IMG/VR virus record: IMGVR_UViG_3300009706_000069
Coordinates: 1-22,240 of that record
Strand: one strand, 5' to 3'
Length of the DNA stretch: 22,240 nucleotides
DNA from: a virus
The position numbers and the translations under genes are program-made. Under the pieces are notes generated by a model. The model made no database searches. It was given only the letters and a program-made list of their open reading frames with translations, and was not told the DNA's origin. Shown one piece after another: positions 1 to 5,619 of this stretch. Each line of letters starts with the position of its first letter. Position 1 is the stretch's first letter.

Positions 1-747
1 AGGGCATCACATCGATCTCCAAACCTAGGTCAAGTGCCTAGGGCATCAGCTCCATTTGGCAAAGAGTGCCGAGATCTATTCACAGCTCCTCGAGGGTGGC
101 TCGTCTGTGGCAGTGACTTGTCCGGGATAGAGCTACGAATCTTAGCCAGCTATTTAGAACCAATGGATGGCGGTGACTATGCCAAGCAAATACTCGAGGG
201 AGACATTCACTCCTTCAATCAGAAGAGCTTCGGATGTGAAACTAGAGACCAATCGAAGAAGCTGATCTTCTCTATGGTCTACGGTGGAGGTGATAAGCTC
301 ATCGGTGAAGTGGTCGGTGGAAGTGCCAAGGATGGCAAGAAGCTCAAGCAGAACTTTGATCAGTCAGTCCCAGCCTTCGCCAGTTTAAAACGAAAGCTAA
401 CAGCTGCATCACAGCGTGGCTACTTAGTTGGCCTGGATGGTCGACACTTGTTTTTAAAGAGTGCCCACAGAAGCCTCAGTCAGCTCCTACAATCAGGAGC
501 AGCAGTCGTCTGTAAGAAATGGCTCGCACTCGTCAACGCAGAAATTGAGGACACATTAGAGGGCCAAAGCTACATCATGGGTTGGATTCATGATGAATTG
601 CAGAGTGCTTGTAACAATAAGGAGACCGCAGAGTATGTCGGTAATTTGTCTAGAACAATGGCGAAAAAAGCGGGAGAAGAGCTGGGAGTCAGAATCCCAA
701 TTGAAGCTGAATTCCAAGTTGCTGAAACTTGGTCAGGATCTCACTAA
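1..747 (+). CDS. Family A (T7-like) DNA polymerase, C-terminal part, 5' truncated
   Basis: This is the replicative phage DNA polymerase, cut by the window edge. The frame is open from base 1, and translation begins RASHRSPNLGQVPRA, the conserved block before motif A in T7-like PolA enzymes, so the GTG at 34 is internal and not the start. Motif A is SDLSGIELR, with the metal-binding Asp encoded near 115-117. Motif B (finger helix) is RDQSKKLIFSMVYGGGDK at about 247-300. Motif C is the His-Asp-Glu triad at 589-597 (GWIHDE). All palm residues expected for catalysis are intact, and the end matches the usual polymerase C-terminus. The exonuclease domain lies upstream, outside the window. It is followed by an exonuclease and an RNR, a replication cluster. 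The family is certain; processivity partner and details are not visible. Confidence 0.96.
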   Translation, partial: RASHRSPNLGQVPRASAPFGKECRDLFTAPRGWLVCGSDLSGIELRILASYLEPMDGGDYAKQILEGDIHSFNQKSFGCETRDQSKKLIFSMVYGGGDKLIGEVVGGSAKDGKKLKQNFDQSVPAFASLKRKLTAASQRGYLVGLDGRHLFLKSAHRSLSQLLQSGAAVVCKKWLALVNAEIEDTLEGQSYIMGWIHDELQSACNNKETAEYVGNLSRTMAKKAGEELGVRIPIEAEFQVAETWSGSH

Positions 748-1012
748 CGTCGAGTACCACACCAAGCAGCTCATAGTTACCTATGTCACCCTCGATCTGG
801 CACTCAAGAAACCCTTTAAGATTAAAGGAAGATTTGCTCGAGAAGGGGCGATGTACGTTGCAATATGTGCATCACAAGGATGGATAACGAACTGCATCGA
901 AGAAGATACCTGGGGAGACCGATGGGGCATATCTGTCGAGGGAATGGAAACACTGAAAACCTTAGAGGGCTTGATTGGCTCTCTGATTGAAGAAGAGGAA
1001 GAGCCCACATGA
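719..1012 (+). CDS. Small unknown protein, start codon uncertain
   Basis: I do not recognise this protein. The reading frame is open through the polymerase 3' end to 1012. The protein-like part runs from about 750 (VEYHTKQLIVTYVTLDLALK) to an acidic end, EEEEEPT. No ATG, GTG or TTG lies between the polymerase stop (747) and an ATG at 851. Candidate starts are TTG 719 (29-nt overlap with the polymerase, given here), ATG 851 (53 residues, weak GA-rich sequence upstream) and ATG 590 (long overlap, unlikely). The sequence looks like a small alpha/beta protein with a strand-rich first half and a helix (METLKTLEGLIGSLIEEE) at the end. It ends in an ATGA overlap with the exonuclease, which suggests coupled translation. 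The coding call is moderate; the start is low confidence. Confidence 0.5.
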   Translation: MLKLGQDLTNVEYHTKQLIVTYVTLDLALKKPFKIKGRFAREGAMYVAICASQGWITNCIEEDTWGDRWGISVEGMETLKTLEGLIGSLIEEEEEPT

Positions 1013-1764
1013 GAATACTTACAGATAACGTGAAGAAGCCGTTCACTCTTATTGATGCAGACTTATATCTCTACAGAGCTGCCGCAGCTGCTGAAGAAGA
1101 AACAGACTGGGGAGACGACATCTGGTCGCTGAGTACAGATCTTAAAGAGGCTAAGGTTGTCTTCGAAGACTTCTTAGATGCAACCGAGGCCAGACTGAAG
1201 AACAACAACTTCATCTTGTGCTTAACCAATCAACAGAACTTTAGAAAAGAGCTCAACCCACTGTATAAGTCTAACCGTCGCAAGGTCAGAAAGCCTGTCG
1301 GATACAAAGCTTTGGTGGACTGGGCTAAGGGCCGCTGGCAGTGGTGGTCAGAACCCTACATGGAAGCCGACGATGTCATGGGTATCTTGTCGACAGTCCC
1401 GGGCAGTAAAGCAACTGTGGTTTCCGATGACAAAGACCTCAAGAGCATCCCCGGTCGCCTCTACAGACCTATGACAGATGAGATCCTACAGATTACTGAA
1501 GATCAAGCTGACCGTTGGTTTTACAGTCAGGCATTAACGGGTGACCCAACGGATGGGTATGTCGGCCTCAGAGGCTGTGGACCTAAGACAGCCGAGAAGA
1601 TCCTGGGGAGTAGACCTGAGTGGTCTCTTGTCGAGAGAGCCTACATCAAGGCCGGGAAGACCAAAGAAGATGCCCTACTCCAAGCCCGGATGGCTCGGAT
1701 ACTTCGTTACACAGATTGGGATGAGACCACAGCAACAATTAAACTCTGGGAGCCAGATCAATGA
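1009..1764 (+). CDS. 5'-3' exonuclease, FEN/T7 gp6-like
   Basis: A 251-residue flap-endonuclease/5'-3' exonuclease of the PolA N-domain and T7 gp6 superfamily. In phage replication such enzymes remove RNA primers and can degrade host DNA. Acidic metal-binding residues are in the expected order: IDAD (D16, D18), MEADDVMG (E119, D121, D122), VSDDKDL (D140, D141, D143) and LTGDPTDGY (D179, D182). The last runs directly into the helix-hairpin-helix GLRGCGPKTAEKIL at about 186-199, which contacts duplex DNA. A Tyr/Arg-rich clamp region (LYKSNRRKVRKPVGYK, 85-100) corresponds to the helical arch. The start overlaps the previous stop as ATGA, and its own stop overlaps the next start the same way, indicating one translation-coupled operon. 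The length fits the family. Confidence 0.93.
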   Translation: MRILTDNVKKPFTLIDADLYLYRAAAAAEEETDWGDDIWSLSTDLKEAKVVFEDFLDATEARLKNNNFILCLTNQQNFRKELNPLYKSNRRKVRKPVGYKALVDWAKGRWQWWSEPYMEADDVMGILSTVPGSKATVVSDDKDLKSIPGRLYRPMTDEILQITEDQADRWFYSQALTGDPTDGYVGLRGCGPKTAEKILGSRPEWSLVERAYIKAGKTKEDALLQARMARILRYTDWDETTATIKLWEPDQ

Positions 1765-2057
1765 GCATTTTAAACGACGCATACTCGTACCGCAGACAAC
1801 ACATGAAACCCCACGAAGAGCAGATCATGGCGGATCTAATGAAAGAGCAAGCAATTGCCGCAGGTCATGAGCCACGACTCCCTGTCTCAGAGTACTGGCG
1901 CTTAGACCTATACGCCAGATCCGCCGCCACAGCCAAGTACCGAAGGAATGCCAGGACCCAGTATGAAGCCAGCTTAAGACTTCATGAGCAAGAGAAGGAA
2001 GCCAGAGAGGAACGTAAAGCTAAGGTGAGAAGGAGGCTACTCGATGGTAGAACTTAA
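1761..2057 (+). CDS. Small charged helical protein of unknown function
   Basis: A 98-residue protein that I do not recognise. The N-terminal half contains PHEEQIMADLMKEQAIAAGH and SEYWRLDLYARSAATAKYRR. The C-terminal third is a highly charged Glu/Lys/Arg helix (LHEQEKEAREERKAKVRRR) that could form a coiled coil or bind nucleic acid. The start overlaps the exonuclease stop (ATGA), and the 3' end overlaps the next gene by 14 nt and carries that gene's strong Shine-Dalgarno. The C-terminal helix contains a 31-bp stretch almost identical to part of the downstream RNR gene (see the repeat entries), which is odd for unrelated proteins. The tight packing supports a real gene; function is unknown. 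Confidence 0.75.
   Translation: MSILNDAYSYRRQHMKPHEEQIMADLMKEQAIAAGHEPRLPVSEYWRLDLYARSAATAKYRRNARTQYEASLRLHEQEKEAREERKAKVRRRLLDGRT
1986..2016 (+). repeat. 31-bp dispersed repeat, copy 1
   Basis: This stretch matches 3419-3449 in the RNR gene at 30 of 31 positions (the first 24 bases are identical, then one G/A difference). Both copies are in the same reading frame and encode EQEKEARE. Here it lies in the charged C-terminal helix of the small upstream protein. Confidence 0.9.
2031..2046 (+). promoter_or_regulatory. Strong ribosome binding site for the DUF3310 gene
   Basis: AGGAGG at 2031-2036 stands 7 nt before ATG 2044. It sits inside the end of the previous coding region and fixes the start of the next gene despite the 14-nt overlap. 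Confidence 0.8.
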
Positions 2058-2442
2058 CCTACACAACGGCAGGGCACCTTACCCAAACTTGGAATTCAGC
2101 TGTGATTTCACTGCGGAGGAGTGGGATGCTCGTAGCAGAGATGCCGCTGCCCGTCTGGCTACTCATAATGGCAGTGTAGAACACATAGTGTCAGACCAAG
2201 TCGTGGAGCCCGATCACTACACCAGGTTTGTCATTGAACCCGTTAACTTCATCATGAAGAACCGACTGGAATTCTGGCAGGGCTCAGTGATCAAGTACAT
2301 CATGAGATGTGGTCACAAGGTCAACCAGGGTGAGACCCCCAAAGAAGCAGAGATAAGAGACCTCCAGAAAGCTACTAGGTATATCGAGATGAGAATAAAC
2401 CAATTAAGAGGAAAAGAACCTAATGACACTACTACCAAATGA
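2044..2442 (+). CDS. DUF3310-type protein, possible nucleotide-metabolism role
   Basis: A 132-residue protein whose C-terminal half (about residues 54-121) matches the pattern of the DUF3310/SaV-like family: PDHY, then IEPVNFI, a tryptophan (FWQGS), IKYIMRCGHK, and a final helix with DLQKATRYIEM. This family is frequent in phages, and the same domain type is found in T7 gp1.7, reported as a nucleotide kinase, so a role in nucleotide metabolism is plausible but not shown here. The N-terminal ~50 residues are not recognised. Its position immediately before the RNR, with a 20-nt overlap, fits a dNTP-supply role. The start at 2044 is supported by AGGAGG 7 nt upstream. Confidence 0.78.
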   Translation: MVELNLHNGRAPYPNLEFSCDFTAEEWDARSRDAAARLATHNGSVEHIVSDQVVEPDHYTRFVIEPVNFIMKNRLEFWQGSVIKYIMRCGHKVNQGETPKEAEIRDLQKATRYIEMRINQLRGKEPNDTTTK

Positions 2443-4162
2443 TATCCAATACATCTACGGCCCAAAGCTTACCCTCAGCAATGAGATAGACCAAATGAAA
2501 TACCGACAAACCGGGGAGGACTTCAGTGGTAAATGCACTCGACTTGCTAACACCCTAAAAGACAGTGATATGCACTTCGATGCCCTCCGAGAGATATTCA
2601 GAGAGATGAGGTTCCTACCTGCTGGTCGAGTGCAGAATGCCATAGGAGCTGCCCGCCAAACCACAGCGTATAACTGCTTCGTTTCCCAGGTTATCGAGGA
2701 CAGTATGGAGAGCGTCATGAGAGCCGCTACGGCGGCCTCTGAGACCATGCGGAAAGGCGGGGGCATTGGATATGATTTCAGTCGCTTAAGGCCCCGTGGT
2801 GACCTCATTAAGAGCTTAGACAGCCGTTCTAGTGGCCCTGTCTCGTTCATGGGTATTTTTGATGCTGTTTGCCAGACTATTGCGTCCTCTGGGCACCGCC
2901 GAGGAGCTCAAATGGGTGTCCTGAGAGTAGACCATCCAGACATCATGGAATTCGTCACAAGCAAGCAGAATTCAGACAAACTAACCGGCTTCAACATCTC
3001 TGTGGGTATTACAGATAACTTCATGAAATGCCTCATGGAGAAGACACCATTTGACCTTACCTTTGATGGGAGGGTGTATGACAGCATTGACCCTGTGAAC
3101 CTGTGGGATGTTATCATGAGAAGCACCTGGGATTATGCTGAGCCTGGCGTTCTCTTCATCGACACAATCAATGATATGAATAACCTCCAGTATTGTGAGA
3201 CTATTGAGGCAACTAATCCGTGTGGTGAGCAGCCCCTTCCACCTTACGGTGCATGTCTCTTGGGGAGCTTCAATCTTACTAAGTATATAAATAATAAGAT
3301 GGATGACGGCTTCTTAGTTATACTTAAGAGTTTCGACTACAAGCTGTTCTCTAAGGACATACATAATGTCGTGAGGGCCATGGACAACGTGATCGACAGA
3401 ACAATCTACCCGCTGCCCGAGCAAGAGAAGGAAGCCAGAGAGAAACGTAGGATGGGGCTAGGTGTCACTGGTCTAGCTAATGCAGGTGAAATGCTCGGTC
3501 TAAAGTATGGAACTATGCCTTTCCTAGTCTTCACTACACAAGTGCTCACTCAGCTCCGGGACGAGACTTACCACGCCAGTACACTCCTGGCTGAGGAGAA
3601 GGGCAGCTTCCCAGCTTTTGATAGGAACGAGTATATGAACAGTCCGTTCGTCAAGACACTCCCAGACTGGCTCCAGGAGACCATGTGGGAGAACGGCATG
3701 AGGAACAGCCACCTGACTTCTATTGCACCTACTGGGACCATAAGCATCGTTGCAGACAATGTGAGCTCTGGTATCGAACCACCGTATATGTTGTCGTATG
3801 ACAGGACAATACGGACTTTTGATAGTGACAGAGTTGAGACTGTGAGAGATTATGCTCATAACTTAGGTGTCGACGGTGTCACAGCTGACGAGTGCACAGC
3901 TCAGCAGCACCTAGATGTATTGGTCACAGCCTCTCGTTTTGTCGATTCAGCTGTGTCTAAGACGTGTAACATCGGTGATGACGTTTCCTATGACGACTTC
4001 AAGACACTCTACATGGATGCCTGGAGAAAGGGATGCAAAGGTATCACTACATTCAGAAAGGCTGGTAAACGACGTGGTATTCTCAATGCCACACCAGATG
4101 CAGCTGAGGTAGCAGAGGCTTGCTTCATCGATCCAGCGACTGGTCAGAGGACCTGTGACTAG
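2423..4162 (+). CDS. nrdJ: Class II (adenosylcobalamin-dependent) ribonucleotide reductase
   Basis: A 579-residue reductase making deoxyribonucleotides from ribonucleotides with a B12-derived radical. Visible motifs: YNCFVS with Cys85 (first redox cysteine), SSGHRRGAQMGVL typical of class II, NPCGEQPL with Asn265, Cys267 (radical cysteine) and Glu269, GACLLGSFNL with Cys278 (second redox cysteine), and APTGTISIVADNVSSGIEP starting at residue 435 (phosphate binding). The C-terminal tail has Cys567 and Cys578, which probably shuttle electrons from thioredoxin or glutaredoxin. No N-terminal ATP-cone is seen, and no small subunit (nrdB) follows, consistent with class II. The start overlaps the previous gene by 20 nt and has AGAGGAAA upstream. 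It needs adenosylcobalamin from the host. It ends the replication module; a 771-bp spacer follows. Confidence 0.95.
   Translation: MTLLPNDIQYIYGPKLTLSNEIDQMKYRQTGEDFSGKCTRLANTLKDSDMHFDALREIFREMRFLPAGRVQNAIGAARQTTAYNCFVSQVIEDSMESVMRAATAASETMRKGGGIGYDFSRLRPRGDLIKSLDSRSSGPVSFMGIFDAVCQTIASSGHRRGAQMGVLRVDHPDIMEFVTSKQNSDKLTGFNISVGITDNFMKCLMEKTPFDLTFDGRVYDSIDPVNLWDVIMRSTWDYAEPGVLFIDTINDMNNLQYCETIEATNPCGEQPLPPYGACLLGSFNLTKYINNKMDDGFLVILKSFDYKLFSKDIHNVVRAMDNVIDRTIYPLPEQEKEAREKRRMGLGVTGLANAGEMLGLKYGTMPFLVFTTQVLTQLRDETYHASTLLAEEKGSFPAFDRNEYMNSPFVKTLPDWLQETMWENGMRNSHLTSIAPTGTISIVADNVSSGIEPPYMLSYDRTIRTFDSDRVETVRDYAHNLGVDGVTADECTAQQHLDVLVTASRFVDSAVSKTCNIGDDVSYDDFKTLYMDAWRKGCKGITTFRKAGKRRGILNATPDAAEVAEACFIDPATGQRTCD
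3419..3449 (+). repeat. 31-bp dispersed repeat, copy 2 (inside RNR)
   Basis: This copy is near-identical to 1986-2016 (30/31) and in the same frame, encoding EQEKEARE at RNR residues 333-340, just before the conserved RRMGLGVTGLA segment. Confidence 0.9.
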
Positions 4163-4244
4163 GAATTATAAGGCCTCCTTTGAGTGTGTATGCAGTAACA
4201 CCGAGGACAGAGACTGAGTTATCCTTATGATGTAGAAATCAAGT

Positions 4245-4256
4245 CCTACTAGTAGG
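4245..4256. repeat. 12-bp perfect palindrome
   Basis: CCTACTAGTAGG is a perfect dyad 83 bp after the RNR stop. It could be a protein-binding site or part of an RNA hairpin; nothing else identifies it. Confidence 0.6.
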
Positions 4257-4290
4257 GTCTGCAAAGACTCCCCCCCTCGATGCTACCTAA

Positions 4291-4318
4291 GGAAGAACAC
4301 ATAGTGGCTTCCCCGAAG
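4291..4318 (+). repeat. Inverted repeat, overlapping hairpins
   Basis: GGAAG (4291-4295) pairs with CTTCC (4308-4312), and inside it CAC (4298-4300) pairs with GTG (4304-4306). An alternative stem is CTTC (4308-4311) with GAAG (4315-4318). The two stems are mutually exclusive. No T-run follows, so this is not a standard terminator. Confidence 0.45.
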
Positions 4319-4380
4319 ACAGCTTATACTGGTGAAATCCTAGGTGTCTACCCTTATAGAGATTCCAGTTACTCTTATCA

Positions 4381-4583
4381 GATAACTTAAGAGTACTTAA
4401 GAGTACTTAAGAGTACTTAAGAGTACTTAAGTGGTCTAAGTATATACTAATAAGCAGAACAATTTTAATAAATACTAAGACAACTTAAGTTATACCTAAG
4501 ATACACTTAGGTTATACTTAGTATTTACTTAGGATAACTTAAGATACTTAAGATACACTCTGGATAACCTAAGATAACTTAAG
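4381..4583. repeat. Helically phased CTTAAG-type hexamer array
   Basis: Four perfect tandem copies of GAGTACTTAA occupy 4391-4430. Around and after them, CTTAAG or near variants (CCTAAG, CTTAGG, TCTAAG) recur with starts at 4386, 4396, 4406, 4416, 4426, 4435, 4484, 4495, 4506, 4517, 4528, 4538, 4547, 4568 and 4578. Steps are 9-11 bp, with two gaps that are near whole multiples of a turn. The 11-mer GATAACTTAAG occurs at 4381-4391, 4533-4543 and 4573-4583, so it bookends the array. Because each core is self-complementary, many hairpins are possible, for example 4494-4512 (7-bp stem) and the 10-bp palindrome at 4482-4491. Iteron-like protein binding or DNA bending at an origin or control region is the likely meaning; this is inference. 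Confidence 0.88.
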
Positions 4584-4709
4584 AGGCTGAGGTGGTTTAT
4601 TGTTTGTCGATATCCTTGTCCCGATCTGCAGACAACATAAAAAGACCTTATTCCGACAATTTTCAGAGGGCAAATGTCGCTAATGTCTAGGAACCAAAGT
4701 AGCCATGAC

Positions 4710-4736
4710 GGGCAACAGATAATATATCCGTTGCTC
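4710..4736. repeat. Imperfect hairpin in AT-rich stretch
   Basis: GCAAC (4712-4716) pairs with GTTGC (4730-4734), and after one mismatch GAT (4718-4720) pairs with ATC (4726-4728), with loop AATAT. G4710 can also pair C4736 around a G-T wobble. No T-run follows, so a terminator is unlikely. Confidence 0.45.
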
Positions 4737-4745
4737 TTAGGTATC

Positions 4746-4837
4746 TAATGATATCAATGACTTAGCTAATGAAATAATGATCTGGAATTCCACTACCCAT
4801 AAAAATGACCCCCAGGGCCTAATAATGACTTAATGAT
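4746..4837. repeat. Cluster of seven AATGA motifs
   Basis: AATGA starts at 4747, 4756, 4768, 4776, 4804, 4824 and 4832. TAATGAT occurs three times (4746, 4775, 4831) and AATGACTTA twice (4756 and 4824). All are on the same strand. The spacing is irregular and there is no open frame, so this is more like a set of binding sites than coding sequence. Confidence 0.6.
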
Positions 4838-4843
4838 TCCAAA

Positions 4844-4880
4844 AAGCCGGTAAAGGGTCGGGCTTGTTATTATTATTATT
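4844..4880 (+). terminator. Possible intrinsic terminator before the virion module
   Basis: AAGCC (4844-4848) pairs with GGCTT (4861-4865) and is followed by TGTTATTATTATTATT. The stem is only 5 bp and the loop is 12 nt, so termination would be weak. The position at the module boundary is what makes it plausible. Confidence 0.35.
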
Positions 4881-4882
4881 GA

Positions 4883-4898
4883 CCTCTTTGAGCAGAGG
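4883..4898 (+). other. Small hairpin in the collar-gene leader
   Basis: CCTCT (4883-4887) pairs with AGAGG (4894-4898) around a 6-nt loop, 21 nt before the AAAGGA ribosome binding site at 4919-4924. It could be a leader structure; the function is unknown. Confidence 0.4.
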
Positions 4899-4933
4899 CC
4901 CACCCAAGAAACACACATAAAGGAAACCTAAGT

Positions 4934-5608
4934 ATGGCTTTAGAAACTGGCACATACATCGATGATCTCGTTGCAACTAACCCAGCATCCACCGACGCCC
5001 TCTCAGCTGCCGACGACCACATCCGTCTGATCAAAAGCACCCTCAAAGCCACCTTCCCCAATATCACTGGTCCCGTCACTGGCACCCAGGCCATCTTAAA
5101 CACAACTTTCCCAACTGGCGGCATCATCATTTGGTCGGGAGCTGAAGCAGCTATTCCTACTGGCTGGGTCTTATGTAACGGGAGTAACTCTACACCCGAC
5201 CTTCGTGAGAAGTTTGTCATGGGGGCTGGGACAACCGCAGTTAATGCTACTGGGGGCACAAACAGCCTCACCATAGCCACTACGAACCTACCCTCGCACA
5301 CCCACGGCATCTCATTGACCTCTGGTGCTGGGGGCTCCCACACGCACTCAATCTCCTCAGATGGTGCCCACACACACAATATGACCTTCTACGCCCGTGG
5401 TGATGCTTTTGGAGGTTCACCAGCAATGAGCACCGTCGCTGGAACCAGTTCACGGGCAACAGAATCTGCTGGGGCACACACGCACACTATAGGCTCTGAA
5501 AGTACTCACACCCACACGATCTCAGGTACATCCGCAGCGACTGGTGGTGCTACTGCCATAGATAACCGCCCCTTATTCTTCTCCCTTTGCTACATCATGA
5601 AATCATAA
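4934..5608 (+). CDS. Tail fibre/needle protein with collar domain
   Basis: A 224-residue protein with the phage tail-collar architecture. The N-terminus (MALETGTYIDDLVATNPAST, then ADDHIRLIKSTLKATFPNI) is the common virion-attachment segment of marine phage fibres. The collar segment reads GGIIIWSGAEAAIPTGWVLC followed by NG and TPDLREKFVMGAG. The rest is rich in HxH motifs (SHTHG, SHTHS, AHTHN, AHTHT, THTHT); in T4 gp37 such motifs bind iron along a needle axis. It ends with DNRPLFFSLCYIMKS, the usual collar C-terminus. It probably forms a trimeric spike or fibre tip used in host contact. Start 4934 has AAAGGA 9 nt upstream. First gene of the virion module. Confidence 0.88.
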   Translation: MALETGTYIDDLVATNPASTDALSAADDHIRLIKSTLKATFPNITGPVTGTQAILNTTFPTGGIIIWSGAEAAIPTGWVLCNGSNSTPDLREKFVMGAGTTAVNATGGTNSLTIATTNLPSHTHGISLTSGAGGSHTHSISSDGAHTHNMTFYARGDAFGGSPAMSTVAGTSSRATESAGAHTHTIGSESTHTHTISGTSAATGGATAIDNRPLFFSLCYIMKS

Positions 5609-5619
5609 GGATCTGAACT

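Larger units (their letters stand above)
4163..4933. other. 771-bp intergenic region between replication and virion modules
   Basis: No convincing gene is present on either strand. From left to right it holds a 12-bp palindrome, a hairpin pair, a phased CTTAAG array, an AT-rich stretch with a hairpin at 4710-4736, seven AATGA motifs, a GC stem followed by TTATT repeats, a short hairpin and the ribosome binding site of the collar gene. A run of seven C lies at 4270-4276. No convincing sigma70 promoter was found by eye. Its place at the module boundary suggests a replication origin, a control region or a genome end. Confidence 0.85.

Noticed and set aside
34-36. GTG 34 as the start of the DNA polymerase
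   Set aside because: The frame is open from base 1 and encodes conserved polymerase residues before position 34, so the gene is truncated by the window edge.
4171-4181. AAGG-CCT-CCTT hairpin after the RNR as a terminator
   Set aside because: The stem is only 4 bp with a 3-nt loop and no T-run follows.
4163-4380. tRNA or other classical RNA gene in the spacer
   Set aside because: No T-loop GTTCRA motif, acceptor stem pairing or CCA end could be found by eye.
4381-4583. CRISPR array
   Set aside because: Repeat units are about 10 bp with no unique spacers, so it is a phased short repeat, not a CRISPR.
4864-4910. Sigma70 promoter using TTGTTA or TTGACC as the -35 box
   Set aside because: No TATAAT-like sequence stands at 16-18 bp from either candidate.
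4876-5379. Antisense open frame of 167 codons over the collar gene
   Set aside because: It is a shadow of the collar gene; the sense frame has clear collar and HxH motifs and a ribosome binding site.
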